Source: a virus
Virus record (IMG/VR): IMGVR_UViG_3300035698_031273
Location: 1-64,000 of that record
Length of the DNA: 64,000 bases
Strand: one strand, 5' to 3'
Below the pieces are notes generated by a model, which worked only from the letters and a program-made list of their open reading frames with translations, ran no database searches and was not told the DNA's origin. Positions within the stretch are counted from its first letter, which is position 1, and the number at the start of each line of letters is the position of its first letter. This document shows positions 15,704 to 23,193 of this stretch, in pieces. The position numbers and the translations under genes were made by a program.

Positions 15704-15742
15704 AACCCCTGTAAATGATTTATCGTTTACGGGGGTTTTTTT
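15704..15742 (+). terminator. Rho-independent terminator
   Basis: A 12-bp GC-containing stem (AACCCCTGTAAA with TTTACGGGGGTT, one T-G pair) with a 10-base loop is followed by seven T. It ends the outer-membrane protein transcription unit. Confidence 0.9.
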
Positions 15743-15827
15743 AATATTGGAGGATTTAACTACTAATTAACGAACTAAATAAGTGTATAAATATATTAAT
15801 TAAAATAAAGAGAAAAAGGAGAAAAAG

Positions 15828-16034
15828 ATGGCTAAAATTCGTATTCCGTTAGTTTCTGGAGGAAGAGGTAGAGGAATGGGTCCATGTGGTGGAGGACAGG
15901 GGCCAGGTGGAGGAAGAGGACAGGGGACAGGTGGAGGAAGAGGTTTAAATAGAAATACTGGTCCTTGTCAAAATGGTGGGCCTGGACGTGGTTTAGGACA
16001 AGGTCAGGGCAAAGGACTAGGGAGAGTTAAATAA
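15828..16034 (+). CDS. Small Gly/Arg-rich low-complexity protein
   Basis: A 68-residue protein: MAKIRIPLVSGG followed by Gly-rich repeats with Arg, Gln and Pro (GGGRGQG, GPGRGLGQGQGKG) and two isolated Cys (GPCGGGQ, GPCQNGG). It resembles short Gly-rich proteins of the DUF5320 type. Its Gly content contrasts with the AT-rich neighbours. A GGAG ribosome-binding site precedes the ATG. Possibly disordered, RNA-binding or a structural decoration; no function can be assigned. Confidence 0.6.
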   Translation: MAKIRIPLVSGGRGRGMGPCGGGQGPGGGRGQGTGGGRGLNRNTGPCQNGGPGRGLGQGQGKGLGRVK

Positions 16035-16131
16035 TTTAATTTTTAAATAATTTAATAATAATATGTTATTTATCATAATGATGATGTTATTTATAACAGT
16101 TATTTTATGATCTTTTTTATCGGTGATTTAA

Positions 16132-19083
16132 TTGTCAATTACACCTCCTAGAGAAGAGTATATAGCTACTAATGCTACTGTAGCCAAGACTCTAATTATA
16201 AGTGATATTCTTGCTTTACCCCCTCTTCGTCCAAAACAGAGTTTAAATCTTTTACAATTTGCTACTTTGGCTCAAGTAATAGCATCTGTACCACTAAATA
16301 ATTATGTTAAAAATGGACTAATAACAATAACTCCTTATACTCACACTCACGATGACAAGGCAGATGTAGGTCATTTACTTGCTTCTCATGGAGATACTAA
16401 TGTCACGGGGGCACAGCTTAATGTATTAGCTGGAGGAAGAACTTCTGATGCATCTGCCCTCCATATTCATACAGACACAACCACTTATATTAGTAATCAT
16501 ATAAGTAAAACAACTGATGTCCATGGTATTTCTAATACTTCTAATTTAGCATTTAAAAATCTTGATATAAGTCAATTTGATGGACTAAATTTTTCTACTC
16601 AACAATTGGATGTTGCTGTTTCTGCTTCTCATGATAAACTTCACATTATATCAAGTCATACAGATACTGAAGCTACTGGTTCTCAATTGGATAGATTGGT
16701 GGGAGGAGGAAATGTAGATCATTTACATACCCATGATTATTCTGTTGTTAGTCATAATGCTTTGCAAAATATTCAAGGTGGCACCACTGATGAATATTAT
16801 CATTTGACTAGTGATGACTATACAGAACTTTCACAATGGATAGATAGTGTTGTTTTATCTCCAGATGGAAGTCTTAATTTAGTAAATGGACGTTTATATT
16901 TTACCGCAGATAGATGTGCTACTATTTATTTTGACAATAATGAATTAGTATTTGATTTACCTTGTATTTCAATTGATGCTATTTTTGGTTTTTATGAAGA
17001 TGTAAGAATTAACACAGATAAAAGATTATATTTTGGTTCTAATAAAGAAACATTTTTCTATTTTGATGGAGATAATTTACTTTTTGATGTAAACAATCCT
17101 AGTGAAGTAGGCACTTTAATATTTAATATATTTCCTCAAACTCCTCAATCTGCTCCTTCATATGATTATGAAGTAGCTAATAAAAAATATGTAGATGACT
17201 CCACTTCTGGTGTAACAGTTAATCATAATGACACTTTAAATAAACAAGGAGGTCAGGTTGGAGAATACTATCATTTTAATGCAGCAGATTATACAGAATT
17301 AACAAATTGGTTAAACACAGTTACCTTATCTGTAGACGGAAGTCTTAACTTAGCAAATGGGAGTTTGTATTTTACTCCAGACAGATGTGCTTCTATTTAT
17401 TGGCAAAATGATGAATTAGTATTTGATCTACCTTGTGTTACAACAGAATCTCTTTTTAATTTTTATGGAGACATAAAACTAAATACGGATGATAGATTAT
17501 ATTTTGGTTCTAATAAAGAAACATTTTTCTATTATGATGGAGATAACTTAATTTTTGACGTAAGCAATCCTAGTGAATCAGGAACGTTAATATTTGATGT
17601 TTTTCCCCAGACTCCTCAGTCTGATCCTTCTTATGATTATGATGTTGCTAATAAACAATACGTAGATAGTGAAATAGTAGATATTAACCATAATGATACT
17701 TTAAATAAACAAGGTGGAGCAGCTAATGAATATTATCATTTAGATGCAGCAGATTATACTGAATTAACAAATTGGTTGCCTGATGTTATTCTATCCGCTG
17801 GAGGGGATGTAAATTTAAATACTGGGGATTTAACAGCGACAGATGTTACTATTATTAATGATTTAGAAGTATATTTAATGGCATCTCCTACTTATTCATT
17901 AATCAATATAAATACAAATTCTAGTGATACGGCTGTTATCTCAGGTTTCTTTGATAATTCTACTTATGTTGGAGCTACAGAAACAGCTTATCACCGTGCA
18001 ACTTTTAATCAGGTAGAAAACATTGCTACTGCAACTACAATTACTCAGTATTTGAGAGATGATGATATTGGTGTTTCTGGGAATATAGGAACTTTATTAG
18101 GAATTGCTCAGTTAGAATTATATGGTCATAATATAGATATTGATATAGACGTAAATCATATTGTTGCTAGGAATAGCGTTTATATTTGTAAAGGTGTTAA
18201 TATATCTATAGATTCTGGTGGGACAAAGTCAGGCCTGGCTGTCCCATTCTCTTATAGATGGGTTAAAGGAAATGAAGTAACGATAAATTCTTCTACTACT
18301 GTTGGGGTAGATCTCCCGGAATTTAACCATGGTTTTTCTTCTACTCTTTCAGGAAATTTAGGAACAACCTCTACAACAAAAAAAATAGGATATTACACTA
18401 CTATTTCTGGTACTGCTGACGAAAGTCATGGTATTTATATAGATGATGTTACTGGAGCCACAGCTAACTATGCAATAACTATTGATTCTGATACTATTGG
18501 CATATGGTTTGGAGATGATCAGGATTTTTCAATTTATTGTGATGGAACAGACCTTTTATTTGATAATCCAACAACAACAGGGGATTTTAAATTTAGCCGT
18601 TCAATTTATTTAACTGGTAGTTCTGTACTCTATTATAACGATACTAATACAGGTATATGGGAGGATGGGTCAAGTAACCTGACATTTAAGGATACGGTGG
18701 CAGGTACTTTAACTTTGGACGACATGGGTAAACAAAAAATAATTTATATTTCAAAAAAAGTGTTATATGGTGATCCTTCTATTCAAATAGAAAGTATTGA
18801 AGATGGTACTTGGGCAGTTGACGAAGCCATTATTAAATCAGTATCTATTGATACCGATTCAACAGATTGGAGTCTTACAATATATTGTGATACAGATGGG
18901 AGTAGCGGTATCTTTAGCAATATAATACTAGCAAGTCATTTAAGTGGGTCTCAGGCATTGGTATTAGACTTGCCTTATATAGACAATGAATCTTCACAAC
19001 AAATCCACTTGGTTTATGATGATAATACTGGAGATGCTTTAATAGCACATGTTTCTATTACTGGTGTTGCAGCCAGAGTCTAG
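16132..19083 (+). CDS. Large fibre-like virion protein with internal repeats and H-x-H motifs
   Basis: A 983-residue protein from a TTG start. The N-terminal 190 residues carry tail-fibre style His motifs (THTHDDK, LHIHTD, HLHTHDY), which in T4 and P2-type fibres bind metal along the trimer axis. Two full repeats of about 148 residues follow (nt about 16756-17196 and 17227-17671), each with EYYHL/F...DYTEL, DRCA..IY and GSNKETFF, and a third truncated repeat starts near 17692. The C-terminal 400 residues are strand-rich. Probably a trimeric fibre or surface protein, but it lies away from the tail cluster, so a capsid fibre is also possible. Confidence 0.75.
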   Translation: MSITPPREEYIATNATVAKTLIISDILALPPLRPKQSLNLLQFATLAQVIASVPLNNYVKNGLITITPYTHTHDDKADVGHLLASHGDTNVTGAQLNVLAGGRTSDASALHIHTDTTTYISNHISKTTDVHGISNTSNLAFKNLDISQFDGLNFSTQQLDVAVSASHDKLHIISSHTDTEATGSQLDRLVGGGNVDHLHTHDYSVVSHNALQNIQGGTTDEYYHLTSDDYTELSQWIDSVVLSPDGSLNLVNGRLYFTADRCATIYFDNNELVFDLPCISIDAIFGFYEDVRINTDKRLYFGSNKETFFYFDGDNLLFDVNNPSEVGTLIFNIFPQTPQSAPSYDYEVANKKYVDDSTSGVTVNHNDTLNKQGGQVGEYYHFNAADYTELTNWLNTVTLSVDGSLNLANGSLYFTPDRCASIYWQNDELVFDLPCVTTESLFNFYGDIKLNTDDRLYFGSNKETFFYYDGDNLIFDVSNPSESGTLIFDVFPQTPQSDPSYDYDVANKQYVDSEIVDINHNDTLNKQGGAANEYYHLDAADYTELTNWLPDVILSAGGDVNLNTGDLTATDVTIINDLEVYLMASPTYSLININTNSSDTAVISGFFDNSTYVGATETAYHRATFNQVENIATATTITQYLRDDDIGVSGNIGTLLGIAQLELYGHNIDIDIDVNHIVARNSVYICKGVNISIDSGGTKSGLAVPFSYRWVKGNEVTINSSTTVGVDLPEFNHGFSSTLSGNLGTTSTTKKIGYYTTISGTADESHGIYIDDVTGATANYAITIDSDTIGIWFGDDQDFSIYCDGTDLLFDNPTTTGDFKFSRSIYLTGSSVLYYNDTNTGIWEDGSSNLTFKDTVAGTLTLDDMGKQKIIYISKKVLYGDPSIQIESIEDGTWAVDEAIIKSVSIDTDSTDWSLTIYCDTDGSSGIFSNIILASHLSGSQALVLDLPYIDNESSQQIHLVYDDNTGDALIAHVSITGVAARV

Positions 19084-19091
19084 GAGTTTTT

Positions 19092-19340
19092 ATGGCTAAT
19101 TTAACTATAACTGTACCAGATCAATATGTATCAGAATTACTGGAAGCTTTTAAGACAGTTTATCCAAAGATAGACACTAGTGATCCAAACAATATTATTA
19201 CTGTTGATTGTACTGATGTTGAGTGGACGAGATTAAAAATAATTGATTATATTAAAAAAGTATATTCAAAATATAAGAGGCAACAGGCTATCTCAACAGC
19301 TTTATCTGAAGTTTCTATACCGGAAGATTTAGCTGAGTAA
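19092..19340 (+). CDS. Small phage protein, unknown function
   Basis: An 82-residue protein starting MANLTITVPDQYVSELLEAF, eight bases after the fibre-like gene. It alternates a strand, an amphipathic helix, a strand (ITVDCTDVEW) and a basic helix (IDYIKKVYSKYKRQQAI). No catalytic motif. Position suggests co-expression with the fibre-like protein, as a chaperone or minor subunit. Confidence 0.65.
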   Translation: MANLTITVPDQYVSELLEAFKTVYPKIDTSDPNNIITVDCTDVEWTRLKIIDYIKKVYSKYKRQQAISTALSEVSIPEDLAE

Positions 19341-19376
19341 AGGATTTTTAAGGTTATTTTATAATTTAAAGATAAT

Positions 19377-20435
19377 ATGAGTTGGTATAAAAAATCACAA
19401 TTTACAGAGGAAAATACGAGTGGAGTACAAGTTCCTACGATAACTGTCCAACCATATGAGCCTATTGTACAACAAGTAGTAGAAGAAATTAAGGAACAAA
19501 ATCCTTCTTTTTTCGTAGGGATAAATCAAATAGTTGTTGATCCTGGTTATTCCCAATTTGGATCTGTATCTAGTTCTAATCCTGCGGATATAAATATTAA
19601 TTTTAATAAAATAAAAGATGATTTTAGATATCAAATGGGTGTATCTTTCAATCCTTATAATGCTTATCATTTACAATTATTTAAAGATAGTATCAGGCGT
19701 ATCATAGTTCATGAAAAAGCACATGTATCGGACGCTCAACAGGCACAAGAAGGTTCTGAAATTCCTTTATCAGGAGAAGAATTATTTCCTGGAGGAGAAA
19801 GCGTGGCACAACAAGCAGAACAAAAATATTTCAACATGAGTAAGAAAATAGAAAAAAAATCTGTATCAAAGAAAAAATCCACACTAAAGAAAAAAATTAC
19901 ATTGAAGAAAAAACCCACACTTGATTATAAAAATCAAGATGTTCAAAATTTAAGTTTTGGAGACATACAGAGGTATACATTTGACTCATATAATATTAAA
20001 ATAACTTTAAGTAAAACTAAAAAACGTTATGCTGTAGCTTTAGTTGTTACCCATGCATATCTTGGGACTTTCGTTCTGAATATTTTTTGGTCATTTGGTT
20101 TGAACGAACAAGATAAAGCTAACAGTTTATTTAAGAAAGCTACAAAGATAATAAAAGAAGTAGTAAAGTATTTTATTGACAATGAGATGGTAACTTCTAC
20201 ATTCGTATCTTTTTTAAATAATAGATTAACTCCACTAAAGACACGAGAAATGATAAAAACTAATGTGCCTTTTATAAATTATTCTTATGATTTGGAGGTG
20301 GAACAGGATTGGAGAAGTAGTATTTATGGTAATAGGTATCAACAGGTTGTTGAACCAGAAGAAAGTTTTTCACAAGCAAAGGAAAAAAGTCCATATGATC
20401 CCAAGAATTATAATAAAGGAAGGTTTGATATATAA
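19377..20435 (+). CDS. W-Y-K-tagged HExxH metallopeptidase-like protein
   Basis: A 352-residue protein starting MSWYKKSQF, the tagged gene outside the main cassette. Residues 112-116 are HEKAH on a helix (IRRIIVHEKAHVSDA), a zincin HExxH motif; Glu/Gly-rich sequence (about 125-142) may supply a third ligand. A Lys-rich linker (about 150-182, KKIEKKSVSKKK and similar) joins it to a second domain (about 185-330) with strand-helix character, beginning NLSFGDIQRYTF, that I cannot name. No ribosome-binding site is obvious. The domain resembles phage zincins rather than secreted proteases because there is no signal peptide. Confidence 0.7.
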   Translation: MSWYKKSQFTEENTSGVQVPTITVQPYEPIVQQVVEEIKEQNPSFFVGINQIVVDPGYSQFGSVSSSNPADININFNKIKDDFRYQMGVSFNPYNAYHLQLFKDSIRRIIVHEKAHVSDAQQAQEGSEIPLSGEELFPGGESVAQQAEQKYFNMSKKIEKKSVSKKKSTLKKKITLKKKPTLDYKNQDVQNLSFGDIQRYTFDSYNIKITLSKTKKRYAVALVVTHAYLGTFVLNIFWSFGLNEQDKANSLFKKATKIIKEVVKYFIDNEMVTSTFVSFLNNRLTPLKTREMIKTNVPFINYSYDLEVEQDWRSSIYGNRYQQVVEPEESFSQAKEKSPYDPKNYNKGRFDI

Positions 20436-20446
20436 GGGTTATATTT

Positions 20447-20878
20447 ATGAAAATTTATAGTACAAAAAAATTTGTAAAAAATGCTCAATTTAATAATTTG
20501 CCAGGAGATCCAAGTTATCCTCCTGGGATGCGTTCTAGGGATGTAGATCCTGGTTTTGAAAGTCCAGGCACCCCAATTAATATACAAGAAACTATTGATT
20601 TAAAAATATCAAGAGATTGGGATGATTATAAACAATGGTATACCATTGATAATGAGACTGGATTATTAGCGGGAAAGGCAGGAGTTAGTAATATTGATGT
20701 CAATTTAACATTTAAGGCGGAGGGACATAGAGAGAGTTCTGATAATTTCAATATAAACTTTAAAGTTAATAAAATTACATCTGATGCAGGGGACGATATT
20801 ACTAAATATGAGATACATGAGGGAGAGGAAGAAATTATTAGGAATAAACTAGAAGAGGTAATTAAATCTCTTTTATGA
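20447..20878 (+). CDS. Phage protein, unknown function
   Basis: A 143-residue protein starting MKIYSTKKFVKNAQ, which could be a diverged version of the W-Y-K leader (M-x-x-Y then basic residues and A-Q) but is not a clear match. A Pro/Gly-rich linker (about 19-47) precedes a strand-rich domain (IDLKISRDWDDYKQWY, then VNLTFKAEG, then FNINFKV) and a C-terminal acidic helix. It ends convergently with the minus-strand gene, sharing six bases. Confidence 0.65.
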   Translation: MKIYSTKKFVKNAQFNNLPGDPSYPPGMRSRDVDPGFESPGTPINIQETIDLKISRDWDDYKQWYTIDNETGLLAGKAGVSNIDVNLTFKAEGHRESSDNFNINFKVNKITSDAGDDITKYEIHEGEEEIIRNKLEEVIKSLL

Positions 20879-21130
20879 TACTAGTTGATTAATTCTCCAT
20901 ATTGCTGATATTATAGCTTGCCTTATGTTTGGCTCGTCGTAAACTAAAACAGAACCATTGGGATTTAGGATAGACCATCCTTTATCTTTTTCTTTTTTTA
21001 TTTTGTATCCTGGTGGGACACTTTTCAGAAAGATAGTTGGTTCTATTCCTTTTAACCCTTTTTCCAATAATTGATGTGTTGGAATTTCGTCTACAACTTG
21101 TGATATTAATAATTTAGCATACCATCCCAT
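20873..21130 (-). CDS. Minus-strand protein with variant W-Y tag
   Basis: An 85-residue protein starting MGWYAKLLIS, with Gly for the usual Asn/Ser/Thr at position 2 and Ala for Lys at position 5. The body contains GWSILNPNGSVLVYDEP and a C-terminal helix (IRQAIISAIWRIN), with no recognised domain. It is the only gene on this strand between 1 and 33 kb, lacks a clear ribosome-binding site, and is bounded by a hairpin upstream. The tag match supports it being a real gene. Confidence 0.62.
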   Translation of the reverse strand: MGWYAKLLISQVVDEIPTHQLLEKGLKGIEPTIFLKSVPPGYKIKKEKDKGWSILNPNGSVLVYDEPNIRQAIISAIWRINQLVS

Positions 21131-21144
21131 TTATATATTTTCAA

Positions 21145-21186
21145 TAAAAAAAGAGTCATTCCTTGTTGGGATAGGCTCTTTTTTAA
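21145..21186. terminator. Hairpin with flanking A and T runs, possible bidirectional terminator
   Basis: AAAAAAGAG at the left and CTCTTTTTT at the right pair across an inner imperfect stem (ATTCC with GGGAT). It would stop + strand transcripts before the 21284 operon; on the minus strand it lies just upstream of the 85-residue gene. Confidence 0.6.
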
Positions 21187-21283
21187 AAATAAGGTTTTAA
21201 TGTGAAAAAATAACTGTCAAAATAACAATATATAGTTATGAATTGTCAAAATTGTCGATACAAAAAATAAATGGAGGTTAATT

Positions 21284-21628
21284 ATGATAGAAAAATCAGA
21301 TGGTATTGTTGGCAGAAAATTTTCTGAACAAGAAATAGCTAAATTGAAACAATCTATTCATGGCAAAATAGTTCCTTTTTACTTTGTTCCTTCTACAAAG
21401 TTATTAGAGATGTGTGCTTTAAATGAACATCCGAATATACAGGCTTTAGGAAAGAGTAGAGATCTGTTTCTAAAAGGAGAAACTTATCTCTTGCATCAGG
21501 ATATGATAATTAAATATTTAGAAGGTACGTTGGACGAGAGGAACACATGGTTGTTATCTATGGGGGAAATAAGAGTATACGGAGTTACAGATCCAATTGT
21601 TAAAAAGGACAATAATAATGCCAATTGA
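21284..21628 (+). CDS. Small phage protein, unknown function
   Basis: A 114-residue protein opening the operon that leads to the PhoH-like gene. A TGGAGG ribosome-binding site is well placed before the ATG. The N-terminal helix is basic (QEIAKLKQSIHG); the middle has a strand (KIVPFYFVPSTKLLEMCAL) and a helix, and the end returns to a strand (IRVYGVTDPIV). No motif is recognised. It overlaps the next gene by 11 bases. Confidence 0.7.
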   Translation: MIEKSDGIVGRKFSEQEIAKLKQSIHGKIVPFYFVPSTKLLEMCALNEHPNIQALGKSRDLFLKGETYLLHQDMIIKYLEGTLDERNTWLLSMGEIRVYGVTDPIVKKDNNNAN

Positions 21629-21941
21629 AAAAAAAACAAAGAAAATTAAAAGTAAAGTAGAAGATAATAAAGTAGAAGATAATAAAGTAGAAGATAATAA
21701 AGTAGAAGATAATAAAGTAGAAGATAATAAAGTAGAAGATAATAAAGTAGTATTATACAATGACATAGAAGGGAAATTTATACATATAAAAGTAGGAGAT
21801 GCAGCAAGCCCGGCTAATGGAGATGTTGTAGACGATATAGAGTATAAGATAAATAAATTATTTAATGATAATAATGTTGATTGTATTGCTTTTGTAACCC
21901 ATCACGCTGTAGAAATAAATTTAATTGAAAGATCTATTTAA
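21618..21941 (+). CDS. Small protein with K-V-E-D-N tandem repeats
   Basis: About 107 residues from ATG 21618 (MPIEKKTKKIKSK). Six perfect repeats of the pentapeptide KVEDN form a charged linker (residues 13-42), followed by a compact C-terminal domain (VVLYNDIEGKFIHIKVGD, then VDCIAFVTHHAVEINLIE). The repeat is perfect at DNA level, so the number is likely to vary between isolates. The domain is not recognised. Confidence 0.7.
   Translation: MPIEKKTKKIKSKVEDNKVEDNKVEDNKVEDNKVEDNKVEDNKVVLYNDIEGKFIHIKVGDAASPANGDVVDDIEYKINKLFNDNNVDCIAFVTHHAVEINLIERSI
21654..21750 (+). repeat. 15-bp tandem repeat, six perfect copies plus a partial
   Basis: The unit AAAGTAGAAGATAAT is repeated without change from 21654 to 21743, with a partial seventh copy (AAAGTAG). 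Being a multiple of three, it keeps the frame and codes for KVEDN. Perfect identity suggests recent slippage expansion. Confidence 0.95.
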
Positions 21942-21958
21942 AGATCGGCAGGTGAATA

Positions 21959-22357
21959 ATGAGTATTCTATTTAATAGTTTTACAGATTATTGGTATTTT
22001 GCAAAACATTTTAACGAGCAGCAAAGAACAGTATTTTTTAACAGTCTTCCTGTTAATCAACAAACGAAAATTAGAGACTCATATAGAACTGGTTCATGGG
22101 AAGATGTCTTTAAACGTAATCTTATACATAACTATTTAGAAGAAATGAAATCTAAGTATGGTTATGATTTACTATCAATAAAGCTCAAGGTATTACATGG
22201 GAAAAGTGTTTATCTACCCAAAGATTTTTGGGAAGAAGTTACTGACGAGTTAAGAAAATATGACTATAAGCATATTCAGTTTGTTTTAGGAGGTATAAAA
22301 AGTTATCCATGTCCAGCTAATAATAATATTGTTTTAATAGATAAGACACATGTTTAA
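21959..22357 (+). CDS. Phage protein, unknown function
   Basis: A 132-residue protein starting MSILFNSFTDYWYFAKHF. The N-terminal half is helical with many aromatics; the C-terminal half alternates strands and helices (LLSIKLKVLHGKSVYLP, then HIQFVLGGIKSYPCP). A GGCAGGTG sequence precedes the ATG. It sits just upstream of the PhoH-like gene and is probably co-transcribed with it. Confidence 0.7.
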   Translation: MSILFNSFTDYWYFAKHFNEQQRTVFFNSLPVNQQTKIRDSYRTGSWEDVFKRNLIHNYLEEMKSKYGYDLLSIKLKVLHGKSVYLPKDFWEEVTDELRKYDYKHIQFVLGGIKSYPCPANNNIVLIDKTHV

Positions 22358-22386
22358 TTATAGTTTTTTTGGAGAACAATTTATAT

Positions 22387-23148
22387 ATGTCCAGAAAAAA
22401 AAGAAGTGCTGCCAGTTCAAATGGTAGTACAGATAGCGTGAATGGAGATACAAATTCTAATAAACATGAAAAAAATTCTACTAACAGATTAAAAAATAAA
22501 GTTATAATAAAAGCTAAAGATGAAACACAACGTTGTGCGATCAAGTCTATAGGTGAAAATCAAATAACTGTTTTGACTGGTATTGCCGGATCTGGCAAAA
22601 CATATATAGCAGTTTCTTGTGGTTTAAAGGAGTTTTTAAAGGGGAAATATGAAAGAATGATATTTACCAGACCATGTGTAGAAGCTAATGGGGAAAAATT
22701 AGGTTATTTACCGGGAGATTTTAACGAGAAAATTTCTCCCTATATGTTGCCTATTTTTAATATTTTAATGAAGTTTTTGTATAAAAAACACATTGATAAT
22801 TTAATTGCCGATGGAAAAATACTTACTCTTCCTTTGGCTTTTCAGAGGGGAATTAGTCTAGAGAATAGTTTTTGTGTATTAGACGAATCTCAGAATACAG
22901 TCACCTCTCAAATGAGAATGTTTCTTACTAGAATAAGTCAAGATAGTAAAATTGTAATTACTGGAGACTTAAGACAATCGGATATAAGGGGCAAAAATGG
23001 GTTACAGGACCTTTGTGATAGGATGGTTGGAGTAAATGGACTAGATATAATTGAATTAACAGAGCCAGTTAGACATCCTTTAATTGTAGAAATAGAAAAT
23101 AGGTATCAACAGAACGGCAAAGGATTTTTACTGGAAAAAATGAAATAA
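22387..23148 (+). CDS. phoH: PhoH-like P-loop ATPase
   Basis: About 253 residues from ATG 22387, with GGAGAA 10 bases upstream; a TTG at 22369 is less likely. After a disordered Ser/Asn-rich leader of about 40 residues comes the PhoH core. Walker A is GIAGSGKT (about 65-72), followed by MIFTRPCVEANGEKLGYLPGD, a Walker B region (SFCVLDESQN) and the sensor-like KIVITGDLRQSD. PhoH proteins are cytoplasmic ATPases related to the helicase superfamily and are very common in phages; proposed roles involve RNA handling, not settled. The C-terminal block (LTEPVRHPLIVEIENRY) completes the family pattern. Confidence 0.93.
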   Translation: MSRKKRSAASSNGSTDSVNGDTNSNKHEKNSTNRLKNKVIIKAKDETQRCAIKSIGENQITVLTGIAGSGKTYIAVSCGLKEFLKGKYERMIFTRPCVEANGEKLGYLPGDFNEKISPYMLPIFNILMKFLYKKHIDNLIADGKILTLPLAFQRGISLENSFCVLDESQNTVTSQMRMFLTRISQDSKIVITGDLRQSDIRGKNGLQDLCDRMVGVNGLDIIELTEPVRHPLIVEIENRYQQNGKGFLLEKMK

Positions 23149-23193
23149 CTAAGTATGTATATAGTTTAGTTATTATGTAAGGAACATTTTACA

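Noticed and set aside
15786-15793. TATAAATA, like a T4 late promoter
   Set aside because: Such words are expected by chance in very AT-rich DNA and no similar element precedes the tail operons consistently.
21654-21750. Short direct repeats as a possible CRISPR array
   Set aside because: The units are contiguous with no spacers and lie in frame in a coding gene.
21554-21766. Open frame on the minus strand with repeated STLLS
   Set aside because: It is only the antisense reading of the 15-bp KVEDN repeat.
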